Of a stretch of 64,000 nt of DNA, positions 33,882-44,482 are shown piece by piece. Numbering within the stretch: position 1 is the stretch's first letter; every line of letters starts with the position of its first letter. The position numbers and the translations under genes were made by a program. The DNA lies in contig NW_025778869.1 in NCBI RefSeq assembly GCF_021130785.1, forward strand, positions 37,526 to 101,525. Direction: 5' to 3'. The notes under the pieces were generated by a model that saw only the letters and a program-made list of their open reading frames with translations, did no database searches and was not told the DNA's origin. The stretch comes from Homalodisca vitripennis (lineage: Eukaryota > Arthropoda > Insecta > Hemiptera > Cicadellidae).

Positions 33882-36800
33882 ACGGTACTGTATCGATCTT
33901 ATTTTCTAGGACAATTCTCTTATCATCTTTAGCGTTCAGTGCCAGCTTGTTTATTGGTAACAGTGTACAACTCATGTTTTATAACTTTTGATGACTGTCA
34001 TCTCCCTAAATTCTTCTTTATCTTCGAACAAACATCTCTTCAAGTTTTCGATATTTATTGTTTTATTTACAAACGCTTCTCTTAATTCCTTTACACCTAA
34101 CTGGGTTTTTATCTAGATATTTGTACGAGTACATCTTTGATCTTAAACCACAAAATTCTTCTAAAAACTTCGCTATTTAACTCATCTTTGAATTTCCCTA
34201 TTACCTTCTTATTTTTAGTAGTGGAAACATTCATGATCTTTTGGATAATCACTTGTATCAAAGTCATCTATATTTTCTTTAATAATTTTAAAAGGATCTC
34301 GTTTTCAATTCTAGAAAATAACTGTCTGTATCCATGTAAACACAGATTCAAATCTGGATCAAACTTCTTTAATTTGTTGTAATAAAACTCGTACATTAGC
34401 AATTTTGAGAGGTCGAGAACTAAAAATCCTATGTAAATCGGTTTGTTAAATTTAACCTTTTGTTTGTACATGTGACTCGCTATACAGTTGTCGTCAAAGA
34501 TAGTGAAGCTTTTGAAGTTCGTTTTCTTCTTGGCCTGTTTCATTGAAAATTCTTCATTTCCTAGTCTAATATCGCATCTATTTTCGCACATTTTCCATAC
34601 TTTTTCCAAAAACTGAGTTTGTTCATCAGCTTATAAAAGTCCTTTTTCAAAGTCGCTTGTAGCTTTGGTTCTCATGTTTGTGTTAAAATCAATGTATTCT
34701 TTCATAAAAGGCTTCTGATCGGAATGCAATAACTCTATTTCACATGTTTCAAAATCATACCTTGTTCCAAATAGAACTTCAAATTTCTCGAATGAACAAC
34801 GTATTCAGTTTTATCCAGTAGAGTTGTGCAAAGTTTGTTTTTAAAATGTTCTGGAGCAAGAGATAAATCCTTGTGATGTTCGTGTAAATTTTGTTGGATA
34901 TCCAAGATCGACTTCGAGAATATAACCATAATCTTCGTCGCCAGTGAGTTCTAAAATTGTTTCTTTCCATTCTGCAGTTTGTGTAAGTTTTTGGATCCAT
35001 CCACTTGATATCACTAAACGGCAGTTTTTGCATTAGGCCATACCCATAAAGGTTGTTTGCATCGAGATAGAGTAAATAGTTTTCGGGCTTTGTCTTATCA
35101 AAATCTTTTAAATATTTGTTATTTGCTTTCACATATCGTTTTAATTACACTGAGAAATGCCCTTCCGCGAATACCTTTTTCGATCATCAAATACATATTA
35201 TAATCACTAATTAACTTGTAATTCTATCTTCGTTAATTTTTAACATTGCGTCCCATGCGAGACTGGGAGCTGTTAGATAGTGTGCCGGATCGAGTTTATA
35301 GCAATTTCAAACAAATATTCCTAAAATTTTCAAAGATATCAGCGAGCAATAGAACATCTTGAATGTTATAGAGATCAGAGTAATTTCCTAGATTTTTCTC
35401 TTTTTAATTTGTTTCCACAAACATTTAAGTAGTGTTGAAAATCTTTCTCAGATATGCTCTCATCTGTCAAAAGTGAATAGAAATCTTGAATTCTCAATTC
35501 TTCTGTGTAATCAAGTTTTTCAATACTGTCGATAAATTCATAGGGAAATATTCCTTTTCCAGATAGAATTTTAAAAATCTCGTCGTTCGTCATTTGGCTG
35601 TCTTTCTATTATCTCATTCAGTCCATCTTTTATAAAATGATTTGTATGTTTGAAGCCTTCTCGTCTTTAGATTTTTAGCTAACTTTTCTATAGACGAGGC
35701 CATGAATCTGAACGTTGTCTACAAACGAAAACTTGATGAATTTTCCTTGGCTTATCCACCTTCGAATTCATAGCCATATCCAGAATTTACAGAATAATTT
35801 ATATATTTTTCATCGGTGTTTGCAATCAAATCAACATTTCCATATTGTTTAGCCAATTCTTTTATGTACAAATGAGTATCGTTAATTTGACATATTGTGG
35901 CAGAAAACGGGAATATTCTGAGGAAATTTCAAATTTAGATTGCAACATGCATGAGCTGCGCCTCGAAACTTGCCGGTTAAATGACAATGATCTCTCACTT
36001 TATTATAACTCTTATCTTTCCAACTATCAGGAGTAAAACCATACTGAATTGACCCAACATCATAAGCAGACCATTCACAGATATGACAAACGTTTGGAAT
36101 TTTGATACGAAATTTCTTCTTCTTCTGTCAATTTCATAGGTTTTTTGTTCTTAGAATTATATTTTTTCGCTATGTATTTCGATAATTTATTGAGTTCTTC
36201 AAACAATTTTGTCGGGACGTTTTTCAAATCTTCTTCATTTTTGGCACGATAACATATCGGTTTGTACATGCGATTGGTCCACATTCGACACTAAATATAG
36301 AGTAAAACCATAAGGAATGTGCCTCTGAATCTTGGTTGTAGTTCGATCTTTGTGGATTGTTCTTGCATGTCGGAATTTTTTCTAATATGCTCTCAAAGTC
36401 CATATAAATTACGTACGGATGGTTAACTTTCTTTTGATAATTAGTAAATTTAGTTGTTTGACCTGGAAATGGCATAATTGGCTTACAAACTTCATGATTT
36501 TTACAAATTTCTAAGTGATCTGTTAAATCTCCAGATTTGTAGAAATGGCTTAAACATCTTCTACATAGCAATTTTTTATGTTCGTGTTTAGATAACTGAG
36601 GAACTCACTAATCTATTTAAATCAGTTATCAAAACAAAATGGGATTTGTCTTCTTGTTTTACCATACAGTAGATCAATATTTAAATTCTGCATCATATTT
36701 TTCAGAAATTTGTAACGGAACAACCTTAATACTTTCATCAAAACTGTAGACATTGATAGACATTTTTGGATATTTTGTACTTGGAATTGTAACTTCGTTT

Positions 36801-37790
36801 CTCAAATAATTGTATATCTTTTAAGGACATTGGATACTCGAAACCTGAAAATATCTCGTCATTTACAAAATTTTTCATATTGTTTTGATCTTTCGCAGTC
36901 TCTTTCGGGTTTTTCAATAGCACATCGGATAGAATAAATAAAGCAATAATCATCTTTATTTTTTGATATTTAATACAAGCTTTTTTATCTTTGATTTTCT
37001 TTGGCAAATCGATATATGATCCTGCGTTCATCATTTCGTGTTTGTTAAGGCTCAAAACTAGTTGTTTGCAGCTTTTAAATGTCCATCCCAGAACCCTTAT
37101 TTGGATGATTTTGTCTGTTCTCGATGTGTTAATTTATTAAATTGCTTAGTAATAAAGTCGTTTACGTCAAATATTTCGTCTGATTTTATAGTAAAGTACA
37201 TTGGACACGTTTGTGTTTCACCGTTCACTAAAGTTCGTTCGTATTCGCATTCTAAAGATAAATAACCTTTCATATTTTTAACGGTTTCTTGAAATTTTTC
37301 TATTAAACTTTTAATCTCTGGCCTCATAATTGATAGATATTTGTAAATTGACATGAACTTATCGTTTAAAATTCGTTAAAATGTATTGCTTGAAAAGACC
37401 GTGTATTGAGGATAAAACTTCTACATCTATGATATTTTCAGGTTTTTCGTTAAGAGTTTTATCAATTTCTTCGATCATTTCAGACTTAGTTTTATCGTTT
37501 GTTTCTATGGACAATTTTTCAGCGATTGATTGAATTTTTTCATCATTAAATAGATTGAGATCTTTTTATCTTCCTTAAAGCTTTTCTTTAATTCACGCAA
37601 TTTTTCTATATTGTACATCTTTTCGTGACCATTGATTTGATTCTCTTTAGCCCAAGTCCTCAAATAATTTAGTTCTTTTTCATAAATATCTTTATTTTTC
37701 AGATGATTCTTTGAATTATAATGCCTGGTGTAATGATGTTCAAAAACATTCTTTTTTGCAGTATGGGCACTCTATCTTTTTCCGCTCCAT
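33865..37790 (-). pseudogene. Family-B (protein-primed type) DNA polymerase
   Basis: The N-terminal part at 37790 has ERKKIECPYCKKE, a C2H2-like finger, then a helical segment. Further on are the GSYIDLPKKIKDKKACI block (37.0 kb), a zinc-finger CRRCLSHFYKSGDLTDHLEI, and exonuclease motif I VIYMDFESIL (Asp codon 36398-36400). A FPYEFIDSIEKL / FYSLLTDESISEKDF region precedes the palm (35.5 kb). Motif A is YLDANNLYGYG (Asp codon 35061-35063), motif B NSVFGK-like near 34.6 kb, motif C YMDTDS (34321-34338). The C-terminus ends AKDDKRIV...YGYKI at 33865. About 1300 codons; it would replicate the element from its ends. At least ten frame changes break it, although all catalytic motifs are readable. 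Confidence 0.9.
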
Positions 37791-37889
37791 ATTTAAAGAG
37801 CAAAAATTTGTAAACTAAAATTTTGAGAAGTGGTGATTTTTGACACAAATCAGCACAATTTCTGGTCAAATGTTTTCAGATTGTTCTAT

Positions 37890-37944
37890 TTATTGTAGAA
37901 AAATCTTTTAACTAAATTTAGTTAAAAGAATTTTTCTATAATAA
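37890..37944. promoter_or_regulatory. Palindrome between divergent polymerase and small gene
   Basis: On each side of a TAAATTTA centre, GTTAAAAG/CTTTTAAC and then TTTTTCTA/TAGAAAAA face each other, with one unmatched T; arms are about 20-23 bp. It sits between two start codons (37790, minus; 37945, plus), where a shared promoter or a replication site would be expected. The function is inferred. Confidence 0.6.
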
Positions 37945-38256
37945 ATGGCGGCGCTGGTTACAAGAGTTGAATAAGGTTGGTGAACTAAGATTCAAAGAAT
38001 ATAAGAAATTAGTGGAATTGGAAGAAAAAAAGAGATATAGAATCTTGAATTTGGAGAAAATGAAAGATAAATTCGGGTTTACAATAATTGCCGAGTTGGA
38101 AGATTGTAAAGTACACTTGCCGAACAGATTTTTGACTGTTTTTTGGATGAGAAAAAGATTAAAGAATTAAACAAAAATGAAAAATTACACTTGGTTGTTA
38201 CTGGAAAGAAGACTATTAAAGATAAAGACTGTGTTACTATCAATTTTGTAGAGTAG
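37945..38256 (+). pseudogene. Small divergent protein, possibly ssDNA-binding-like
   Basis: The start lies in TATAATAAATGGCGG. The text reads MAALVTRVE, then NKVGELRFKEYKKLVELEEK, KMKDKFGFTIIAELEDCKVH, LPNRF, FDCFLDEKKIKELNKNEKLH, and LVVTGKKTIKDK up to the stop at 38256. Small shifts near 37970 and 38130 break it. A short protein with an OB-like beta pattern placed beside the polymerase and transcribed away from it suits a replication accessory role, but I cannot name the family with certainty. Confidence 0.5.
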
Positions 38257-38848
38257 AAGATTTTTCGTCGTAGCAGACATTTCAAATAGATTGATTTGAC
38301 AGCTCAAGAAAGTAGAAGCAAACAGCTATAGATTCGGTAATTTTTCATTCGTGAGTTACAGATTCGTTTTATTGTCCTTTAAACAGTATTTTTCATTGAT
38401 TTACCGTCTGTCCCAAAAGTGAGCTAGAACCGCCTTACTGTTTGATTTTACAGATTCGTTTATTGTCCTTTAAACAGTATTTTCCCTTGATTTTCTGTCT
38501 GTCCCAAAAGTGCGCTAGAACCGCCATATTCATATCTACTTATATATATATATATATATATATCAATAATGTTATCTATTTGTCTCTATCTTTACGTTTA
38601 GACAGTATTTCCTGAAGCGAGAAAACGTTAGTTTAAAAATGTTGTGGACTAATCGTTTGGTATTTAAATGTAATCTAAAAAAAAGCAATAAGTAAAACTA
38701 TTACAAGCAATTTATATCCAGGTGTACTCTTCAGGAATCTTGTTTGGTCTTTGAGTCCTGGAGGTTTAGAAGGTTGACAATAACGCAATTTGCGTGTCTC
38801 TAATGTGAGACCCTGTACCTTCACCTAATATAAAATTGAATCTCCTAC
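38257..38848. repeat. Direct repeat pair and TA run right of the element
   Basis: A 77-base sequence at 38358-38434 recurs at 38450-38526 (spacing 92), both ending CTAGAACCGCC. A TA run lies at about 38537-38562. This may be the element's terminal region, since end-proximal tandem repeats occur in such elements, but no inverted partner was found on the left side. Confidence 0.75.
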
Positions 38849-40159
38849 TAGGGTCGTCCATAAAGTAACCTCCGTTTGGGCGTGGCGCGATAAGTAGTGG
38901 GGGGTAGCGCCACCATTCTCACATCGGTGTGCGCAGCCGTTCAGTATGCTTCTAGCTGTGGCAATGGAGAACATCGTGAGATCGCGCGTTCTTTTGTTAC
39001 AACGTAAAAACATGAGTGCCGTGATAGAAAATCCCGCTAAGTGTGAAGTGCGTGATTTTAATAAGATGTCTGTGGTCGAAAAGTTTACACAGCAGCTGAA
39101 ATTAATTGTGAATTGAGTGCGGTGTATGGCCCAAACATTATGAGCGAAGGTATAGTCCGTCAATGGGTTCGTTTTTCTAACAACGGAAGAACGAACGTTC
39201 ACGATGAAGACCGGGGTGGTAGGCCATCCTCTCGTCAGTGATGACTTGGTGAACAAAGTGGATGAGAAAAATTCGCGAGAACCGTCGCTTTACAATCTCG
39301 GAACTTTCAGATCTTTTTCCTGAAGTCTTGTGCATGAGATAGTGACAGAAAAACTAGGCTATTAACAAGTTTTGTGCTTGTTGGATTTCAGAAGTGCTCA
39401 CCGATGATCACAAAATGAAAAGAATGAGTTCTGCCATAGACTTTCTTACTCATATGACGTTGAAGGAGAAACATTTTTGAACAGGATCGTTACAGGATAT
39501 GAGAATGCCGAAACAAAACAAACAGTCAATGCAATGGGGTCATACCGCTTCGCCAAGCAAGCTAAAGAAAGCTCGCCAATCTTTTTTCAGCGAGAAAATT
39601 TAAGGCTACAGTTTTTTGGGATGCTAAGGGCATCTTGCTCGTTGAATTTATGGAGCGTGGTACGACCATTACAGCTGCTTACTGTGGAACCTTAAAACAG
39701 CTACGACGAGTGATTCAAAACAAGCGTCATGGTCCTCTGACATTTGGTGTTGTGTTTTGTCCATGCCAATGCCCGCCCTCATACAGCTCAAAGAACAACA
39801 GAAGTTTTTGAGTTCAAATGGGACGTTTTTGAACACCCCCCCTACAGCCCGGACTTGGCTCCCAGTGATTTCCATCTTTTCCCGTACATGAAGCGGTGGC
39901 TTGCATCTCAGAGGTTTGCGAGTGATGAAGAGCTTCAAAACGCTGTGACAGGTTGGCTACGTTCTCAGGCGGCAGATCGTTTTAAAGACGGAATTTCAAA
40001 AACTGTTAAAAGATATAATAATTGCTTGAATTTGTATGGTGAATATGTAGAAAAGTAGAGAAAAGCTGTTAGTTTTAACATTTATATAATAAAATTTTTA
40101 TATCTCAAACTGGTTTATTTTTTATTTCAAAACGGAGGTTACTTTGTGGACGACCCTTA
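38849..40159 (+). mobile_element. Mariner-family transposon
   Basis: Inverted ends: GGGTCGTCCATAAAGTAACC at 38851 matches CGGAGGTTACTTTGTGGACG and on, ending CGACCC at 40156, with TA on both sides (one extra T at right). The length of about 1.3 kb is right for mariner. The single gene inside is broken, so the copy cannot move by itself. Confidence 0.92.
38964..40058 (+). pseudogene. Mariner transposase, inactivated
   Basis: The text runs in several frames: MENIVRSRVLLLQRKNMSAV near the start; a helix-turn-helix region (MSEGIVRQWVRFS) at about 39.14 kb; IVTGYENAETK at 39483; and the frame 39744-40058 with ANARPHTA and HPPYSPDLAPSDFHLFPYMK. The D34D type needs Asp in TGDE, in HDNARPH and in APSDFH. 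Here the first is Tyr (TAT) and the second is Ala (GCC); only the third remains. Multiple shifts and stops accompany these changes. It is thus dead by catalytic loss as well as by frame. Confidence 0.9.
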
Positions 40160-40289
40160 TATAATGCGGATCCCACCCCCCCCCCCCCCCACCACATTTC
40201 TTTTTGTCACTTTTCCTGTTGTCTCCTTGGACATTATTATAAAATGTTTGGAAAAACATTTTTCCCCTACCATTGACCTGTGATCATCA
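40160..40289. other. Short spacer with a C run
   Basis: A run of mostly C (about 40176-40190) opens a zone of unusual homopolymers. No gene. Confidence 0.6.
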
Positions 40290-40870
40290 TAAACCACTTG
40301 AGAAATTCAGTAAATTACACACTTATTGGGTTTTATGAAAAATAAAAGTCACAGTTTCCTCCCTTTTAATTGACCGTGAGTTTAACATCCACACACTGAA
40401 TAGTATAATCACACACTTATTGTTATGAACAAAAAGTCACAGTTTTTTCCTCCTTTAAATTGAACCTCGTGTTTAACATCACCTACTGATAGTTAAATCA
40501 CACACTTATTGTTTATGGAACAAAAGTCCAACAGTCCTTTAATTGACCTGAGTTAACGATAACCACGGAATAGTAAAATCACATTTCATTTTCTTGTTGT
40601 CGGAACAAAAGTCACAGTTTTCATCTTTTAATTCGCCATGAGTTAGAAAAAATCACACCTTCACACTAAGTATTAATAAAAAATTCTTGTTCGGTTAACA
40701 AAAGTTACAGCGTTCCTGTCTTTTTATATTGGCCTGAGTTAACCAACACCACTAAATTAATTAATTACACACTATCTTGTTTTCGTGAACTAAAGGCTAA
40801 CGGGTTTCCTCCTTTTAATTGAACTAGAGATAACATTACCAACTTGATTATTTAATCAGACAGGACCTTT
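40290..40870. repeat. Tandem array, about 88-bp unit, six to seven copies
   Basis: The marker AAAAGTCACAG and its variants begin near 40345, 40433, 40523, 40608, 40700 and 40790, i.e. steps of 85-93 bases. Each unit continues CTCCTTTTAATTGACC...AACATCAC...AATCACACACTTATTG. Copies differ mainly by one- to three-base gaps, more than substitutions. Confidence 0.85.
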
Positions 40871-43440
40871 GGTGTTTCCAGTGTTCCAACCACTTCCCAA
40901 GATTATTAAATTTTTGGTACTCCCCTACTTGTTTATCACCCCTGAATAACAATGGTGTTGTATGTAAAGTACACTCTTGAGCTTATTTTGTTTTTCTGGT
41001 ATTACTAGCATAGCCGGATTTTGTCTGTTATTTATGTATTTGGTGGGCCACCGACAGAATAATGATAATTGAGACTGGAACAGGTTTACTTTAGATTCCC
41101 TTTACTATATAGCATTACTATTTTACTGTAACTTGTGCATCACCTTTTTTTGTTTAAAAATTTAATAAATTATAAACATTGATTCCCTAGAATATATAAT
41201 TATTATACTGGTAAAATGTACTATGGGATAAATTAAATGAAACATTGTAATCCCATAGCATTCTCACAGCTCCACTATAAGAATAGCTTGGGTAAAAAAT
41301 AATCAATAATAAAATTTTTATTTTGAATTTTTCTTTTTTCTATTTCATATTTATTATTCCATAAGTAATTGGTAAAACATTAACTAACCAATTTAAAAAC
41401 TGGAAAGGACCATTTGGTAAATGTACGGAAACGTCCCCATTTAATTTTACGGCGGGCGAAAAAAGATTCTTGAAGGTCGTTTTATTTAAGTCCACTTAAA
41501 ACGTTTGTCTTTCTTTTAAATATGAAGAAAGTATATAATTTTTGCTGTAATATAAATTTTTATTTATAGTGGAAAAAGAAGAGCAACTTTTTTCCACGAA
41601 AAAAGAATCGATGATGGTGGGAACCGTCCGCCATTTGAATGCAACTTACAGTCCTCAAATTTAAATTGACAAGTTGCGTAACCGAGTCCCCCACATTGTA
41701 ATTTGACAACAAACTAAATCTTGAAAGATGGTTTCATCAGTGGTGCACATTTACAAACTTAATTCTGTACACCTTACTGTATTTTTTTTTGTGAACTTAC
41801 ACTACACCTTAGTTTTTCTTTTAAATATGAATGGAGTATAATTTTATCTTTCATAACTTTTCTTACTAAAAAATGTTGAAAAAGGAAAAGTAACATACCG
41901 CAGACGACAACACAGAATCATTAAGGTAAGTGGAACCGTCGTATGGGATTTTTCACCCTTACGCATCAAAAACAATGACAGATGGAGGCATTCCAATAGT
42001 CGCTCATTACCTGTCGCTTTTAACATTTCGAAATGAAAATTTACACCGGAAAGTATTTCGGTTTAGGGTAAATGCTCTGTAAGATTATTTATACGGAAAA
42101 CTTGTCCTGGAAAAAGTAAAAAGCGTCCTGAATAATAGTATTATGAAGAGCCTCAAATGTCCATTATTTAGATGAGGAAAGGTGAAACAAGCCAAGGCGG
42201 CACTTTCCGTAAATCACCTCACCGATTGCTCCACATTACTACCCGGTTAGGTACATATAAAAACGATTGAGGATTTGCTTTTCCCAACCCGTGGATCTGT
42301 TTTACTGCATCCCAAAATCAATTGGGCGAGGTGTGACCAAATGGCGAGGGAAGCGGTAGTTTACCACATTCACGTAAAAATTTTAACATAATGCGACTTC
42401 GATGCTGTTGCTATGATTTAATGGGAAATATACGCGTAAATTACCGTTTGGTAAGTCGGTTTTATATTTAGGTTGTGTTGCAAAATCTTATAATTATTTT
42501 AAAAATTCGCCCTGCTGAAGTAACTAAAAATTAAATCCTGCTGAAATAAAAAAAATCCTCCAGTATTATAAATAAATAATATATTTTATTATGAAATTAA
42601 TATTTTGGAGTCAATATTAGTTTACTTAGAGCCACAATAATCACCACGTGGCTCCTAAAATACAATATACAATGTCATTGTTAGGTTTTATGCTCCAAGT
42701 TTTCGTCCCTTGGGTCTTGAAATTTACTCACCAAGGGCTCTCGGTCATGTGCCCGATCTGTTTTTGGACTAATTTCCTGTTTGGTATATTACATAATATC
42801 AGGTAATCCCCACGGTTTTTATTGCAAAAAGAGTTTTAAGATCGAACAGTGTAGCTTTTTTAGTGGGAAGGTAGCCCTCCTGTAAAATTTGAGCTGTTGT
42901 CATTTATTGCTTTCAGTTAAGAACAAATATTTCAATTTTCGAGGTGAGGAATAAACTAACAATTACTTAGGCTGCAAAAGGAAAAAAATGTAATGCATAT
43001 AAAGGGACTCTCGAAAAACCCACTTTGGTTCCAAAAAGCATCAACAACTATCCCTTGTAATTTACATCTGATTCTAAAATTTTTATTTTCCGTTGAACAT
43101 ACTGTTGTTTTTAGCCCTTTTTGGTCTAGAAGATGAAAATATTATATACACATGTAGGACAGAATCCTTACCAAGTATCGGCACGTCCTTATCAGATGAT
43201 CACTGTCTAAAAGGTTTGATATTCGGGTCTAAACTAATTAATAAATTTCCACATTTAAATTTGCCCATCTGTCCCAGATGAAACGAAGAAGATATACAAA
43301 TGTGGATTTTACCAAATCCTACACAAAAAAGGCCATATACTTACCATACCTTGTAATACCCGGTATAAAAATATATCTCAGCATTTAAAATTGAGATTGC
43401 CTTCTATCGTTGCCCCTGATAAACCAAAATCCACACTCTC
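40871..43440. other. Noisy intergenic DNA, nothing recognised
   Basis: Two related passages (about 41504-41640 and 41813-41950) share TTTTAAATATGAA...GTATAAT...GGAACCGTC and look like diverged copies of one repeat. No gene signals. Confidence 0.4.
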
Positions 43441-43575
43441 TCTTCCCTCTCTCCACCACAACACACCACAGCGCACACACCAACACACACACACACACAA
43501 CACACCACACACAACACACTCGACACACACAAAGCACACACACCTCACCACAACACACACACGAGAGAGAGAGAC
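43441..43575. repeat. Irregular CA-rich microsatellite
   Basis: An interrupted CACA/ACCACA tract followed by a GAGA run. Frames across it are artefacts. Confidence 0.85.
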
Positions 43576-44374
43576 ACATATATATTGGGTTTTTTCTCAA
43601 GGCCTACAATCCGGAACTAATTAATCCCTACCTCCAGTAAAATAATTATGGTTTCAAAGTGCTTATAGATTGAGCTTTTTTGGTCCTTTTAATAATCGGT
43701 GGGAAGAAAACAACCACACATAACTTAAACGTTAGGAACTAAAAAATTTTACTGAGTTCGAATTCCAGTTTGTTTCATTACCTGCCTGTTTTAAAAATGA
43801 GGCGGAACAATAAATTGTTGAAATCCACAAATTACATTAAAACAGGTGTAATTCAAACCAATGAGAAAGTAACCACTGTATAAATCGGAAGAATACTTCT
43901 CCAGTTTCTTCAAATGTTTTTTCTATTTTTTTATAAGTAAAAGAACAAGGGGAAAATCCTACTGTAAGGAAAATAGAAAATATGGTTTAGGACTTGTGGA
44001 TCGGACCTTGTTTCGTTACCAGGAGTTTTGGTATTTTTTTAAGTAAGAGAACCTTGCAACTATAATTTTTTAATCAAGGAAACAAGGTAAAAACAATTTA
44101 AAACAGCCAAAAGTTGATATTTTTATTGAATGTGTGCTTTCTTTAGTTCCCTTGTTAGGTTTTTTCCATTATTTAGTGTATGAATAATTAATCATAATGT
44201 TTATCGCATTATTTTTTTTTAAAGGTAAATGTAGTATTTTTTACTCAATAAACCAGAATTGTATGTTTTAATTTAGGAACTGCTCTTTGCCCACGCAATT
44301 GTTCCGATACACATTTTCTATTATAAGCACTATATATTTTCCACCCCTTAATCCTTTTGTACACAAACAAAGCT
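43576..44374. other. Intergenic DNA, nothing recognised
   Basis: No coding or structural signal seen. Confidence 0.4.
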
Positions 44375-44482
44375 GGCACACCACACACCACCACACACCA
44401 CGACACACACACAACGACACACCACAACACAACCACACACACACAACCACACACACCAACACACACACACACACCACCTGCA
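44375..44482. repeat. Irregular CA/CCA microsatellite
   Basis: CACAC and CACCACA units with many interruptions, similar in style to the tract at 43.45 kb. Confidence 0.85.

Larger units (their letters stand above)
21980..38256. mobile_element. Polinton/Maverick-type (adintovirus-like) endogenous element
   Basis: The gene set defines the class: family-B DNA polymerase, DDE integrase, double-jelly-roll capsid protein, adenain-type protease and A32-type packaging ATPase, all within 16 kb. Accessory genes include a phospholipase A2 domain, BRO, a fibre-like protein, two zinc-finger paralogues and CxxC proteins. Most genes are on the minus strand; the penton-like, BRO and the two outermost small genes are on the plus strand. 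Start codons share an AT-rich box. Limits are those of the outermost genes with the shared start box; true ends are not resolved. Many single-base frameshifts and a few stop codons show that this copy is not intact as given. Confidence 0.9.

Noticed and set aside
34137..34382. Plus-strand 81-residue frame
   Set aside because: Antisense to the polymerase palm region, which has recognisable motifs on the minus strand.
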